Part shown: positions 43,718-53,444 of the stretch, one piece after another
Position numbering within the stretch: position 1 is the first letter of the stretch
Layout: every line of letters begins with the position of its first letter
Origin: Pseudoxanthomonas sp. PXM02
GTDB lineage: Bacteria > Pseudomonadota > Gammaproteobacteria > Xanthomonadales > Xanthomonadaceae
DNA: 64,000 nt
NCBI RefSeq assembly: GCF_014851805.1
Contig: NZ_JACVAK010000001.1
Location: 434,001-498,000 of the forward strand
Direction of reading: 5' to 3'
The notes under the pieces: model-generated
What the model was told of the DNA's origin: nothing
Databases searched by the model: none
What the model saw: the letters and a program-made list of their open reading frames with translations, nothing else
Position numbers and translations under genes: made by a program

Positions 43718-45589
43718 CTAGATGCCGCGCACGACGCGGAAGCCCACCCGCGCATTAGTCATATCCGAATCCGAGGACGAACGCCATGCGGCCCGAGCCT
43801 GCGCCGGGGAACTGGCCCAGGAGCCGCCCCGCACCACCCGCGAACGGCAGCCGGGATTGAACCACGCCGCGCCGTCGGCCGGTGCACGCCGGTAGCTGGC
43901 ATGCCAGCAGTCGCCGACCCATTCGCTGGTGTTGCCACCCAGGTCCTTCAGGCCGAAGGCGTTGGCGCGGAAGCGGCCCACCGGTGCCGGTCCCCAGTAG
44001 CCGTCGCCGTAGCCGACGAAGGCGTTGTTCCAGGTGCGCCCGCTGGGCGAGGTGTCGTTGCCGCCGGTCAGGTTGCCGACCCCGCGCGGTGGCTGGCCGT
44101 TGCCCCACGGGTAGCGGCCCTGTTCACCGGCGCGCAGCGCGTACTCGAACTCGGCCTCGCTGGGCAGGCGGTAACCGTGGCCGGTCTGCCCGGCCAGCCA
44201 TTCGGCATAGGCTTCGGCGTCGTACACGCTGACGTGCAGCACCGGCATGTCCTCGCTCGCGGGCTGACCGGCGTAGTCGGAGCGCCAGTCCACCCCGCTG
44301 CGGCGGACGAAGTTGCCGCTGCGCTCGTCGTAGACCACGGAGTGCCCGCGACGCGTCGCGCGCGGGCGGTACTGGGTGGCTTCGACGAAGCGGCGGAATT
44401 CGCCCACCGTCACCGCATGCCGCGCCATCGCGAAACCGCGATCGAAGCGCACGTAATGCGCGGGCTTCTCGGCGTCGGCCGCGCCGTTCTCGTCGTCGGC
44501 GGCGCCCATCAGGAAACCGCCGTGCGGCACCACCACCATCTCCGGGCCACGACCGCCGTAGTGCAGGCCATCGGTGAAGGCCTGGCCGGGACGGAACTGG
44601 CCGTAGTACGTGGCCAGGTCGATGCGCTGGCGGAAATCGGCGGCCACGCGGTTGCCGGGTTCGGCAATGCGCAGCACTTCGGTCAGTTTGATGCGGGCAT
44701 CCTTCAGGCCCAGTGGCGTCGCCATGTCGCGCACGCCGGCATCGCGCAGTTCGACGATCCGCGCCAGCCGGACGGCTTCCACGCGTACGCGCGCATCGGC
44801 GACGGTCTGCGCGTCTTCACGGACCTCGGCAGCGTGGTTCAGCCAGCGCAACGCGGTGGGGAAATCGCTGGCGACCGCCGCGTCCTCGGCGTAACGGATC
44901 ATCGCGCTCTCCACCGCCGCGACGCCCTGCATCGCGCGTGGCTGGCCGGGCTTCCACTTGAGCACTTCGCGGAAGCCGGCCAGTGCCCCGCCCCCGGCCT
45001 CGCCCAGCCGGCCTTCGCGCAGGGCGCGCTCGCTGGCAACGTTCAGGCGGGTGAGCTGGTCGGCTTCGTCCACCTTGGCCAGATACGCGGTGACCGCGGG
45101 ATCGCCCGGCGCCACCGTGCGCGCCACCGCCGCAATCTGGCGCGCGCGGCGCAGCGCCTCGGTGCGGTCTTCGGCGTGCCGCACCGCCTGCGCGCCCTGG
45201 TCCAGCAGGCGGTCGAGGCTGCGGCCCAGTCCGGCTTTCGCCCGCGCATCGCCGGCATCGACGCGCAGCAGCGCGAGGTACAGGGGAATGGCATCGTCGG
45301 GGCCTTCGAACAGGCGTCCTTCGGACAGCGCCTGTGTGGCGCGCTGGTGTGCGTCGGCGACGCCATCGGCCGCGAGCGCCACCGCAGGCGGGCGCCAGTT
45401 CAATTCGTCCACGGCGCTGTCATCGCCGGTGACGGTGACGCTGGGCATGCGGATCGCATCGGCGTCCGTGCTGGCGTCATCCACATTCGCCGCATCGCGC
45501 GAACAGCCGACGAGCCACGGCAGCGACAACAACAAGGCGGCGAGAATCGCGCGCAAACACCCTCCGTGATGGGAGCAACCGGCCCCCAT
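43718..45589 (-). CDS. Formylglycine-generating-enzyme-like lipoprotein with TPR-like N-terminus
   Basis: 623 residues. The signal ends in a lipobox (LPWLVGC), so it is anchored in the outer or inner membrane. Residues about 75-330 are Ala-rich helical repeats. The C-terminal FGE/sulfatase-modifying domain (about 350-620) has MVVVPHGGFLMGAADDENGAADAEKPAHYVRFDRGFAMARHAVTVGEFRRFV, GYRLPSEAEFEYALRAG, LKDLGGNTSEWVGDC and VVRGGSWASSPAQARAAWRS. The two redox cysteines of true FGE are not evident, and no sulfatase gene is nearby, so a PvdO-like or non-enzymatic role is possible. Confidence 0.85.
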   Translation of the reverse strand: MGAGCSHHGGCLRAILAALLLSLPWLVGCSRDAANVDDASTDADAIRMPSVTVTGDDSAVDELNWRPPAVALAADGVADAHQRATQALSEGRLFEGPDDAIPLYLALLRVDAGDARAKAGLGRSLDRLLDQGAQAVRHAEDRTEALRRARQIAAVARTVAPGDPAVTAYLAKVDEADQLTRLNVASERALREGRLGEAGGGALAGFREVLKWKPGQPRAMQGVAAVESAMIRYAEDAAVASDFPTALRWLNHAAEVREDAQTVADARVRVEAVRLARIVELRDAGVRDMATPLGLKDARIKLTEVLRIAEPGNRVAADFRQRIDLATYYGQFRPGQAFTDGLHYGGRGPEMVVVPHGGFLMGAADDENGAADAEKPAHYVRFDRGFAMARHAVTVGEFRRFVEATQYRPRATRRGHSVVYDERSGNFVRRSGVDWRSDYAGQPASEDMPVLHVSVYDAEAYAEWLAGQTGHGYRLPSEAEFEYALRAGEQGRYPWGNGQPPRGVGNLTGGNDTSPSGRTWNNAFVGYGDGYWGPAPVGRFRANAFGLKDLGGNTSEWVGDCWHASYRRAPADGAAWFNPGCRSRVVRGGSWASSPAQARAAWRSSSDSDMTNARVGFRVVRGI

Positions 45590-45665
45590 GAGAGAATGCC
45601 GGCGGAGACGGGACCTTAGGTTATTGTCCCCTGACTGAGCAAACGACGCATCACGCGGAGATTAC

Positions 45666-46775
45666 GTGCCCCATTGGATCGACACCCCCGCCGCGCTGGA
45701 CGCGCACCTGCAACGCCGGCCGACGCGCATCGGCCTGGATACCGAATTCGTCCGCGAGCGCACCTTCTGGCCGCAGCTCGCCCTGGTACAGATCGCCCTC
45801 GACGACGATGTGCTGCTGGTCGATCCGCTGGCCCCGGGCATGACCGACGCGCTGCGACCGTGGCTGCTGGACACCTCGATCACCAAGGTCATGCACAGCG
45901 CCAGCGAGGACCTGGTGGCGTTCAAGGTCGCCTGCGACGCGCTGCCCACGCCGCTGTTCGACACCCAGATGGCGGCCGCCATTGCCGGCATCGCGGCCGG
46001 CATGGGTTACCAGAAGCTGGTAGAGCGCGTCACCGGCGTGACGCTGGCCAAGGGCGAGACGCGCTCGGACTGGCTGCGCCGGCCGCTGAGCGAATCGCAG
46101 CTGCATTACGCCGCCGACGACGTGCGCTATCTGTTCGCGGTCCACGATGCGTTACAGGCGGAGCTGGCCGCCACCGGACGGCAGGCGTGGGTGGAAGAAG
46201 ACTGCGCGCGGTTCGTCGAGAACGCCGCGCACGATGACGGCGAGCGCTGGCCGCACCTGTCGATGCGCAGCGCGCAGTTCCTCGACGTGGAAGGACAGCG
46301 GCGCCTGGTGCGCCTGCTGCGCTGGCGCGAGACGCAGGCGCGTGCCAGCGACAAGCCGCGCAGCTGGATCCTGGACAACGAACTGGCGGTCGCGCTGGCG
46401 CGCACGCCGCCGATCGACAAGGCCGCGTTGCTGCGCCTGTTCGACACCCAGCCGAAGGCACCGCGCAAGCTGGCCGACGCGATCTGGCAGGCGCTCGATA
46501 CGCCGCTGGAGGACGAAGCGGCGATGCCGGTCTCCCGCAATGCCACCGACAGCGACAAGGCCCAGCTCAAGCGGCTGCAGGATGCGGTCTCCGCGCGCAG
46601 CGCGGAACTCGGCCTGCCCGATGGCGTACTGGCGTCGCGCCGCTACCTGGAAGCGCTGCAGGAATCCGGCCAGTGGCCGGCCGCGCTGTCCGGCTGGCGG
46701 CACCGCGAACTGGCCCCGACGCTCGACCCCATCCTTGCCCGTTCAGGCTTGGCACCGGCGCCTGCCGCGGGCTAG
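45666..46775 (+). CDS. rnd: Ribonuclease D
   Basis: 3'-5' exoribonuclease for tRNA 3' maturation. 369 residues from the GTG at 45666, with CGGAG six bases upstream. DEDD exonuclease domain: [22 protein letters not shown] (catalytic DxE), [11 protein letters not shown], and [16 protein letters not shown]. One HRDC domain is clear (about 210-290, [23 protein letters not shown]); the C-terminal remainder fits the second. The -10 of the following tRNA overlaps its stop codon. Confidence 0.95.
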   Translation: MPHWIDTPAALDAHLQRRPTRIGLDTEFVRERTFWPQLALVQIALDDDVLLVDPLAPGMTDALRPWLLDTSITKVMHSASEDLVAFKVACDALPTPLFDTQMAAAIAGIAAGMGYQKLVERVTGVTLAKGETRSDWLRRPLSESQLHYAADDVRYLFAVHDALQAELAATGRQAWVEEDCARFVENAAHDDGERWPHLSMRSAQFLDVEGQRRLVRLLRWRETQARASDKPRSWILDNELAVALARTPPIDKAALLRLFDTQPKAPRKLADAIWQALDTPLEDEAAMPVSRNATDSDKAQLKRLQDAVSARSAELGLPDGVLASRRYLEALQESGQWPAALSGWRHRELAPTLDPILARSGLAPAPAAG

Positions 46776-46778
46776 AAT
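46749..46778 (+). promoter_or_regulatory. Promoter of tRNA-Ala
   Basis: -35-like TTGGCA (46749-46754), 18-base spacer, -10 TAGAAT (46773-46778), 14 bases before the tRNA. It lies at the 3' end of rnd, overlapping its TAG stop. Confidence 0.65.
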
Positions 46779-46792
46779 GGCGCCGCTCTTGT

Positions 46793-46868
<76 letters not shown>

Positions 46869-46878
46869 TCCAACAGGA

Positions 46879-46906
46879 AAGGCCAGGCGAATGCCTGGCC
46901 TTTTTC
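46879..46906 (+). terminator. Terminator after tRNA-Ala
   Basis: GGCCAGGC-GAAT-GCCTGGCC followed by five T and a T-rich run; 12 bases past the tRNA. Confidence 0.92.
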
Positions 46907-46930
46907 TTTATGCCCTCCCCCATCTCCCAA

Positions 46931-46962
46931 AGAAAAACCCGCCGGCATGACACCGGCGGGTC
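46931..46962 (-). terminator. Terminator of the maltodextrin TonB receptor gene
   Basis: Minus strand ACCCGCCGG-TGTCATG-CCGGCGGGTTTTTC, 27 bases past the receptor stop. Confidence 0.88.
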
Positions 46963-46988
46963 TGGGAGAACTTGCGTGTCGCGATGGA

Positions 46989-49748
46989 TCAGAACTTGTA
47001 GCTGACACCCAGCAGGTAGCTGCGGCCCCACTCGACGTACTCGAGCGGACGGTCCTTGCTGCCGGCGTAGGTCTGGTACGCCTCGTCGGTCAGGTTGCTG
47101 GCCTGGAGCAGCACGCTCAGGCCACCCAGCGCATGCCCTTCCGGGAACGAGTAGCTGACCTGCGCGTCGGTGATGTTCTCGCCGACCACGTAGCGCAGCG
47201 TGCGGTTGCCGTTGAAGTTGCCGATCTCGCCGATGAAGTCGGAGCGACGACGCTGGTTGATGCGCGCCTCGAAGCCGTTCTTCTCGAAGTACACCGTCAG
47301 GTTGTAGACCCGCTTGGACAGACCCGGCAGATCGATGTCACCGGCGCCGACGCTGGACGCGCTTTCCGGATCCCGGATCTGGATGTTGCTGTCGTTGAAG
47401 GTGGCGCTGGCTATCGCACCGAAACCCTGCAGCGCATCACTGAACATGTCGAACGGCAGCGATGCCGTCAGCTCCAGGCCCTGCAGCGTACCGCCCTCGC
47501 CGTTCACCGGACGCGAATAACTGCCGGTCGGGTTGACGCCGACACCGGGGAAGTTCGGATGCGGCGGAATGTCAGACGTGTACGCGGACAGGTCGTAGAA
47601 CGGATCGGTCTGCGTGTAGATGTAGGTCTGCAGATCCTTGTAGAAGTACGCCGCGGCGACGTAGGCCTTGGTGCCGAAGTACTTCTCGTAGGACACGTCG
47701 AACGCGTAGGCGCGCCACGGATCCAGCAGCGGGTTACCGCCGCTGGCATAGCTGTTGCGCAGGCCGGTGCCGTTGTTCTGGTCCGGACCGTCGGACGCGG
47801 TCACTTCCAGCGAAGCACGCAGCTGGTCGACGCGCGGACGCGCCACCTGCTTGGCCAGCGCGACGCGCAGGGTCTGCTCGTTGTCGAAGCCGAACGCCAG
47901 GTTCATGCTCGGCAGCACATCGGTAAAGGTCTTGCCCATGTGGATCGGCCGCGGATCGCTGCCGCCCGTGAGGCGGATCGCATCGGAGGACTGGTCGACG
48001 CGCTGGACCTGTACACCGGCGTTACCGCGCACGCTGACGTTGCCCCACTCGGTGTCGAGGTTGCCGCGCACGTAGGCGGTGGTGGTCTTCTCGCGTACGT
48101 CCCACGCCTTGGCGACGAGATACGGGAACGCGCTGTCGCTCGGCTCGAAGGTCATGTAGCGCGCGACGGCGGCGGGCACGTTCCAGGACGGGATGTAGCC
48201 GATGCCGGCGAAGCTCAGGTCGACCGGACGGTACTGCAGGTCCGACCCGATCGCGGTGATGCCCTGCGCGCCGAGGTTGATGTTGCCCTCGGGCTGGCGC
48301 TTGTTCTTCTCGCGGTCGGCGTAGTTGAGGCCGACATCGATGTCCGAGAAGAAAGCCGGCGACGGGAAGGAGGCCGCCAGCTTCGCGGTGCGGAGCTCGT
48401 CGACGACGTTCGGCACCTTGCCGTAGCCCGAGCCGTAGATCGTGCCGGTCAGGTACAGCGATTCCGGATTGGAATAGTCGCGGCCCGGATTGATCTGCGA
48501 GAACCCGTTGTTGCGGATCTGCAGCTGCAGCGTGTCCAGCTGCGGTGCCGGCAGCATCTGCGTGTTGTTCTCGAGGTTCAGCTCATCGCGCTTGGCGCGC
48601 GACCAGCCGATGTCGGCGATGATGCGCGCCTGGCCAGCGGTGAACTCGTTATTCCAGCCGAACGCGTTGATCTCGTCTTCGCGCTTGTTGTACATGCCGC
48701 GCACCAGCGGATACACGTTGCCGACCGTGCCACCGGTGAACGTGTTGTTGCCGTTGATGGCCGGATTGGTGACCTGCAGGCGGCCATAGCCACCGTTGTA
48801 GTCGCCGATGTGCACTTCGAACTGGTTGGCCGTATCGACCTGCTCGGCTTCCGAATGGAACAGGTCCAGCGTGCTGGTCCAGGCATTCGAAGGACGGAAC
48901 TGCAGGGTGGCCATCACGCCATCGCGCTTGATCTCACCGGTACGGCGGAGCGCCTTGATGCCGTCGGAATAGAACGTGCCGGCCGGCACACCCGGGCGCC
49001 AGTTGTCGCCGATTGCCTGCCACGGCTCGTACAGACCCACCTGGTTTTCTTGGATCGGCGTGGTGGCGTGCGAATAGCCGATCGAGAAGCCGAAGGTGCG
49101 CGCTTCGTTCTGGGTGATGTAGCTGGCGTTGATGCGTTCGCCGTAGGCGGAGGAATCCGCCGCGGCGCCCAGCGAGTTGCGCTGGCCCCGCACACCGATG
49201 GCGCCCACCGGCGCGTCGAAGCTGAGCGGACGCACGGTCTGCATGTCGAGCGTGCCGGACAGGCCCTGCCCGATCAGGCCGGCGTCGGGTGTCTTGTAGA
49301 CGGTCACGCCGCTGACGAGTTCCGAGGGGTACTGGTCGAACTCGACGCTGCGGTTGTCGCCGGTGCTGACCATCTCGCGGCCGTTGAGCAGCGTGGTGGA
49401 GAAGTCGGGCGAAAGACCACGCACGCTGATCACCTGCGCACGGCCACCAACGCGCTGGGCGGCCACGCCCGGCAGACGACCGATGGATTCGCCGATGCTG
49501 ACGTCGGGCAGCTTGCCGATGTCTTCGGCAGACACCGCTTCGACGATGGAGGTGGAATCGCGCTTGACGGAAATCGCGCTTTCGATGCCGCGACGGATGC
49601 CGGTGACGACGACGGTATCGAGTTCGGTCGCGTCGGTCGCGGGCGCCTGGTCGGTGGCGGTCTCGGCGGTCTGGGCGTTTACGCCCGTCGCGGTGAGCGC
49701 GATGGCGGACGCCAACGCCGCGCTAAGCAGGTTGCGCTTGAGTTGCAT
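46989..49748 (-). CDS. TonB-dependent receptor, probably for maltodextrins
   Basis: 919 residues from the ATG at 49748 ([26 protein letters not shown], signal peptide). The N-terminal [54 protein letters not shown] is the plug of the carbohydrate-type (Caulobacter MalA-like) receptor family; the 22-strand barrel ends with YLLGVSYKF. It imports ligands across the outer membrane with TonB-ExbBD energy. Context (alpha-glucosidase, maltose-type transporter, amylase) and a shared 17-bp operator suggest maltose and maltodextrins as ligands. The operator is about 140 bases upstream. Confidence 0.9.
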   Translation of the reverse strand: MQLKRNLLSAALASAIALTATGVNAQTAETATDQAPATDATELDTVVVTGIRRGIESAISVKRDSTSIVEAVSAEDIGKLPDVSIGESIGRLPGVAAQRVGGRAQVISVRGLSPDFSTTLLNGREMVSTGDNRSVEFDQYPSELVSGVTVYKTPDAGLIGQGLSGTLDMQTVRPLSFDAPVGAIGVRGQRNSLGAAADSSAYGERINASYITQNEARTFGFSIGYSHATTPIQENQVGLYEPWQAIGDNWRPGVPAGTFYSDGIKALRRTGEIKRDGVMATLQFRPSNAWTSTLDLFHSEAEQVDTANQFEVHIGDYNGGYGRLQVTNPAINGNNTFTGGTVGNVYPLVRGMYNKREDEINAFGWNNEFTAGQARIIADIGWSRAKRDELNLENNTQMLPAPQLDTLQLQIRNNGFSQINPGRDYSNPESLYLTGTIYGSGYGKVPNVVDELRTAKLAASFPSPAFFSDIDVGLNYADREKNKRQPEGNINLGAQGITAIGSDLQYRPVDLSFAGIGYIPSWNVPAAVARYMTFEPSDSAFPYLVAKAWDVREKTTTAYVRGNLDTEWGNVSVRGNAGVQVQRVDQSSDAIRLTGGSDPRPIHMGKTFTDVLPSMNLAFGFDNEQTLRVALAKQVARPRVDQLRASLEVTASDGPDQNNGTGLRNSYASGGNPLLDPWRAYAFDVSYEKYFGTKAYVAAAYFYKDLQTYIYTQTDPFYDLSAYTSDIPPHPNFPGVGVNPTGSYSRPVNGEGGTLQGLELTASLPFDMFSDALQGFGAIASATFNDSNIQIRDPESASSVGAGDIDLPGLSKRVYNLTVYFEKNGFEARINQRRRSDFIGEIGNFNGNRTLRYVVGENITDAQVSYSFPEGHALGGLSVLLQASNLTDEAYQTYAGSKDRPLEYVEWGRSYLLGVSYKF

Positions 49749-49883
49749 GTTCCCCTCTCCAAGGACGTTGTATGCGATGAACCGGGTGCGTCGCACGCTG
49801 CGATCGCCCGGGTCTGCCATGCCGGGACGGGTGCCCCGGAATGTGCGGCCATGGTAGTAGCGTGCGCAGTCGCACAATTCGCG

Positions 49884-49900
49884 CTGCATACGTATTCATG
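49884..49900. promoter_or_regulatory. LacI-type operator upstream of the TonB receptor
   Basis: CTGCATACGTATTCATG, with the near-palindromic core TGCATACGTATTCA centred on ACGT. The identical 17-mer occurs in inverse orientation at 51790-51806. A LacI-family gene lies at 60848-61885. The rest of the 49749-50068 gap holds no gene. Confidence 0.75.
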
Positions 49901-50068
49901 CATATTTCCGAGGGCGTCCGTAACACGCGTTCCATACGGAAAAACAGGCATCGGAACGGCTTCGCCGTCATGCCTGCGCACGATTCATGAATGTCGAAGA
50001 ACGGCTTCGCATCGCGCACCGGCGACGGTGCACGGTCGATGCGCGATGCGGCCCGTCGCGTCGGTGCG

Positions 50069-51685
50069 TCAGACCATCAAGGCGAAGTGCACGCCGCGCG
50101 GCGGCAGCGACACGGTCCGGCCATCGGACGTTGCGCTCGACAATCCATGGCCGTCGAGCACGGAGGCCACCATCCCGTCCGGCGCGCTCCACTGCACCGG
50201 TTTTGCGGACAGATTGAACGCCACCAGGAGGCGTTGACCTTCGGCCTCTCGCACGAACGCGAGCACGGGCTCCGGCGCGTCAAGAAAGCGGATGCTGCCG
50301 CTACGCAGCGCCGGTTGCAGACGCCGCCACGCAAGAAAGCCGCGCACGGTGTTGAGCACCGACGAGGGATCGGCATCCTGCTTCGCCACGTTGATGGCGC
50401 GATGTTCCGCGGGGATCGGCAGCCAGGGATTCCCGTTGCTGAAACCGGCCTGCGCCTCGTCATTCCAGGGCATCGGCGTGCGGCAGCCGTCGCGACCCTT
50501 GAAGTTCGGCCAGAACGTCTTGCCGTAGGGATCCTGCAGTGCCTCGTAAGGCACATCGGCTTCGGGCAACCCCAGTTCCTCGCCCTGGTACAGGCAGACG
50601 GAGCCCCGCAGCGAGCACACGAGCGCCACCAGCTGCGCCGCATGCGCGGGCGAGGATTCGCCATCGCCCCAGCGGGTCACGGCGCGCTGCACGTCATGGT
50701 TGGACACGGCCCAGCAGGGCCAGCCTTCGACCATCGCTGTTTCCAGCCGCTCGACCGTGGCGCGGATGTAGGCCGCGCTGCCGTCTTCGGTGAGCAGCTC
50801 GAAGCTGTAGCCCATGTGCAGGCGCTGGTCGGTGACGTACTCGGCGGTGGTCGCCAGCGAGTCCTCCGACGAGATCTCGCCCAGTGCCGCCGCGTCCGGA
50901 TACCGGTCCAGCAGGCCGCGCAGGCGTTCTAGGAACGGCACGTTCTCCGGCTGCGTGTTGTTGTAGTAGTGGTACTGATACGCGTAGGGATTGTCGGGGC
51001 TGAAGCCGCGGCCCACGCGCTTCTCCTTCGGCTTGGGCGGATTGTCGCGCAGCTGCGCGTCGTGGAAGCAGAAGTTGATCGCGTCCAGGCGCAGGCCATC
51101 TACGCCGCGATCCAGCCAGAACTGCACGTTGTCCAGCGTGGCCTGCTGCACGGCCGGGTTGTGGAAATTCAGGTCCGGCTGGCTGGCGAGGAAGTTGTGC
51201 AGGTAGTACTGCTCGCGGCGCGGCTCCCAGCGCCACGCGATGCCGCCGAACAGCGACATCCAGTTGTTGGGGGGCGTGCCGTCTTCCTTCGGATCGGCCC
51301 ACACGTACCAGTCGGCCTTGGGATTGTCGCGGCTCTCGCGGCTTTCCTTGAACCACGCGTGCTCCACCGAACAGTGGCTCAGCACCTGGTCGATCATCAC
51401 CTTGACGCCCAGCGAATGCGCCTTGGCGAGCAGGCGATCGAAATCGGCCAGCGTGCCGAACAGTGGATCGACATCGCGGTAGTCGGCGATGTCGTAGCCG
51501 AAGTCGGCCATCGGCGACTTGAAGAACGGCGAGATCCAGATGGCGTCCACGCCCAGGCCGGCGATGTAGTCGAGCTTCTCGACGATGCCCGGCAGATCCC
51601 CTACGCCGTCCCCGTTGGTGTCCAGGAAGCTGCGGGGGTAGATCTGGTAGATCACCGCGCCGCGCCACCAGTTGTTGTTCTTCAT
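50069..51685 (-). CDS. Alpha-glucosidase, GH13 (XgtA-like)
   Basis: Hydrolyses alpha-glucosidic bonds of maltose-type sugars and can transglucosylate. 538 residues, cytoplasmic (no signal). GH13 catalytic residues: nucleophile Asp201 in GLRLDAINFCFHD, acid/base Glu270 in ALGEISSED and Asp331 in VSNHDVQRA. These positions agree with the Xanthomonas XgtA and Halomonas HaG enzymes. Opposite direction to the transporter gene; the 373-base gap between them has the shared operator. The receptor gene follows about 320 bases downstream on the same strand. Confidence 0.95.
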   Translation of the reverse strand: MKNNNWWRGAVIYQIYPRSFLDTNGDGVGDLPGIVEKLDYIAGLGVDAIWISPFFKSPMADFGYDIADYRDVDPLFGTLADFDRLLAKAHSLGVKVMIDQVLSHCSVEHAWFKESRESRDNPKADWYVWADPKEDGTPPNNWMSLFGGIAWRWEPRREQYYLHNFLASQPDLNFHNPAVQQATLDNVQFWLDRGVDGLRLDAINFCFHDAQLRDNPPKPKEKRVGRGFSPDNPYAYQYHYYNNTQPENVPFLERLRGLLDRYPDAAALGEISSEDSLATTAEYVTDQRLHMGYSFELLTEDGSAAYIRATVERLETAMVEGWPCWAVSNHDVQRAVTRWGDGESSPAHAAQLVALVCSLRGSVCLYQGEELGLPEADVPYEALQDPYGKTFWPNFKGRDGCRTPMPWNDEAQAGFSNGNPWLPIPAEHRAINVAKQDADPSSVLNTVRGFLAWRRLQPALRSGSIRFLDAPEPVLAFVREAEGQRLLVAFNLSAKPVQWSAPDGMVASVLDGHGLSSATSDGRTVSLPPRGVHFALMV

Positions 51686-51789
51686 CGATGCACCCGTCGC
51701 AATGCGTAACGCACCCCTCCGGTGCGCTCGGCGGGCGCCACTATTCCATGGGCTGTCGGGATGCGCGCAGGCTGTTCGTCATCGGCGGG

Positions 51790-51806
51790 CATGAATACGT
51801 ATGCAG
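51790..51806. promoter_or_regulatory. LacI-type operator between alpha-glucosidase and transporter
   Basis: CATGAATACGTATGCAG, the exact reverse complement of the site at 49884-49900. It lies 104 bases upstream of the alpha-glucosidase start and 253 bases upstream of the transporter start. The remainder of the 51686-52058 gap shows no gene. Confidence 0.75.
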
Positions 51807-52058
51807 ATGACGGCTGGCGAAATCACCGCAACGATCACCGAGCACTGGAGCGGCGTCGTACTGATCCGCCTGAAACGTAGGTGCAGCAAGGGTTTTCTGG
51901 ATGGCTGCGCGTGATGGAGACGCATCGGCGCAGCCGCATGAGCACGCGTGCATTGTTTGCGGTGCAGCATGGAATCGGCCGCGCTTGTCGGCAAGATGCC
52001 GCGACGCTCACAACCGCGTGCGCGCATTCCGTCCGCACCGCACCGCCAGGGAAACCGC

Positions 52059-53444
52059 ATGACCGCCAAGCCCCGCCTGTCCTTCTGGCAGATATGGAAC
52101 ATGTCGTTCGGCTTCCTGGGCATCCAGTTCGGTTTCGCGCTGCAGGGCGGCTTCATGTCGCGCATCTTCCAGACGCTGGGTGCGGAGAAGGATGCGCTGC
52201 CGCTGCTGTGGATCGCCGCGCCGCTGACCGGCCTGCTGGTGCAGCCGGTGATCGGCTACTTCAGTGATCGCACGTGGCACCCGCGACTGGGACGCCGTCG
52301 CCCCTACTTCCTTGCGGGTGCGATCCTCAGTTCGATCGCGCTGGTGTTCATGCCGCACTCGCCGACCCTGTGGATCGCGGCCGGCCTGCTGTGGGTGCTC
52401 GATGCCAGCATCAACATCAGCATGGAACCGTTCCGCGCGCTGGTGGCGGACAAGTTGCCGGAAAGCCAGCGCTCCTACGGTTTCATCCTGCAGACGCTGA
52501 TCATCGGCATCGGCACCTGGGTCGCCAGCAACCTGCCGTGGTTCATCACCCAGCTGGGCGTGTCCAACGAGGCCGGACCTGGCATCGTGCCGCCGTCGGT
52601 GAAGATCGCGTTCGCCATCGGCGCGTTCGTGTTCATGGCCAGCATCCTGGTGACCATCCTGACCACGCGCGAGTACCCGCCGGAAGACATGGAACGGTTC
52701 CGGGCGGAGAAGCAGGCGCAGGGCAATGTCGCCAGCGAGATCTTCCGCCATGTGATCCATATGCCTGCGCAGATGCGCCGGCTGGGCGTGGTGCAGTTCT
52801 TCAGCTGGCTGGCGTTCTTCGCGATGTGGAGCATGGCGACGCCTGCGCTGACCGAGCACGTATTCAAGGCGCCTGCGCCCGATCCGGCCGCTTTCGACAT
52901 GGCCGTGCCCGCACAGGCCGCGGCGTTCACGAGCGCGAACGCGGCCTTCCAGAACGCCGCCGACCTGGTCGGTTCGTACATGGGCTACTACGGTCTGTCG
53001 TCGATGCTGGTGGCCTTGCTGCTGAGCTTCTACGCGGCGCGGTTCCCGCTGAACCGCAAGGCCGTCCATGCGGGCTCGCTGGTGCTGGGCGGCATCGGCT
53101 TCCTGTCCATGTGGTTTGTGCCGCATCCGTCCTGGCTGATCGGCTCGTTCGCGCTGGTCGGCGTAGCGTGGGCCAGCATCCTGTCGATGCCGTACGCCCT
53201 GCTGTCCAGCCACGTGCCGGCCGACAAGATGGGCATCTACATGGGCATCTTCAACATGTTCATCGTGGTCCCACAACTCGCCGCCGCGACGCTGCTCGGC
53301 CCGGCGCTGCGCAATTTCTTCGGCAACGACGCCATCTTCGCGCTGGTCATCAGCGGCGTCAGCCTGCTGCTGGCCGCGCTGGCCCTGGCCGCCGTGCATG
53401 AGACCGCCGACGCTCCCGATCCCGTTATGCCGCAGGTGCATTGA
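52059..53444 (+). CDS. SLC45/GPH-type sugar transporter (maltose or sucrose symporter)
   Basis: 461 residues from the ATG at 52059 (MTAKPRLSFWQIWNMSFGFLGIQFGFALQ). About 12 membrane segments. Typical family motifs: GLLVQPVIGYFSDRTWHPRLGRRRPYFLAGA and the distinctive SMEPFRALVADKLPESQRSYGF. These match the SLC45-like disaccharide/H+ symporters found in xanthomonad maltose and sucrose loci. It overlaps the amylase gene start by one base, forming an operon. Upstream frame to 51948 lacks support. Confidence 0.9.
   Translation: MTAKPRLSFWQIWNMSFGFLGIQFGFALQGGFMSRIFQTLGAEKDALPLLWIAAPLTGLLVQPVIGYFSDRTWHPRLGRRRPYFLAGAILSSIALVFMPHSPTLWIAAGLLWVLDASINISMEPFRALVADKLPESQRSYGFILQTLIIGIGTWVASNLPWFITQLGVSNEAGPGIVPPSVKIAFAIGAFVFMASILVTILTTREYPPEDMERFRAEKQAQGNVASEIFRHVIHMPAQMRRLGVVQFFSWLAFFAMWSMATPALTEHVFKAPAPDPAAFDMAVPAQAAAFTSANAAFQNAADLVGSYMGYYGLSSMLVALLLSFYAARFPLNRKAVHAGSLVLGGIGFLSMWFVPHPSWLIGSFALVGVAWASILSMPYALLSSHVPADKMGIYMGIFNMFIVVPQLAAATLLGPALRNFFGNDAIFALVISGVSLLLAALALAAVHETADAPDPVMPQVH

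Noticed and set aside
43901-45619. 572-codon plus-strand frame antisense to the FGE-like lipoprotein
   Set aside because: Composition is typical of shadow frames; the minus-strand gene has a lipobox and a full FGE domain.
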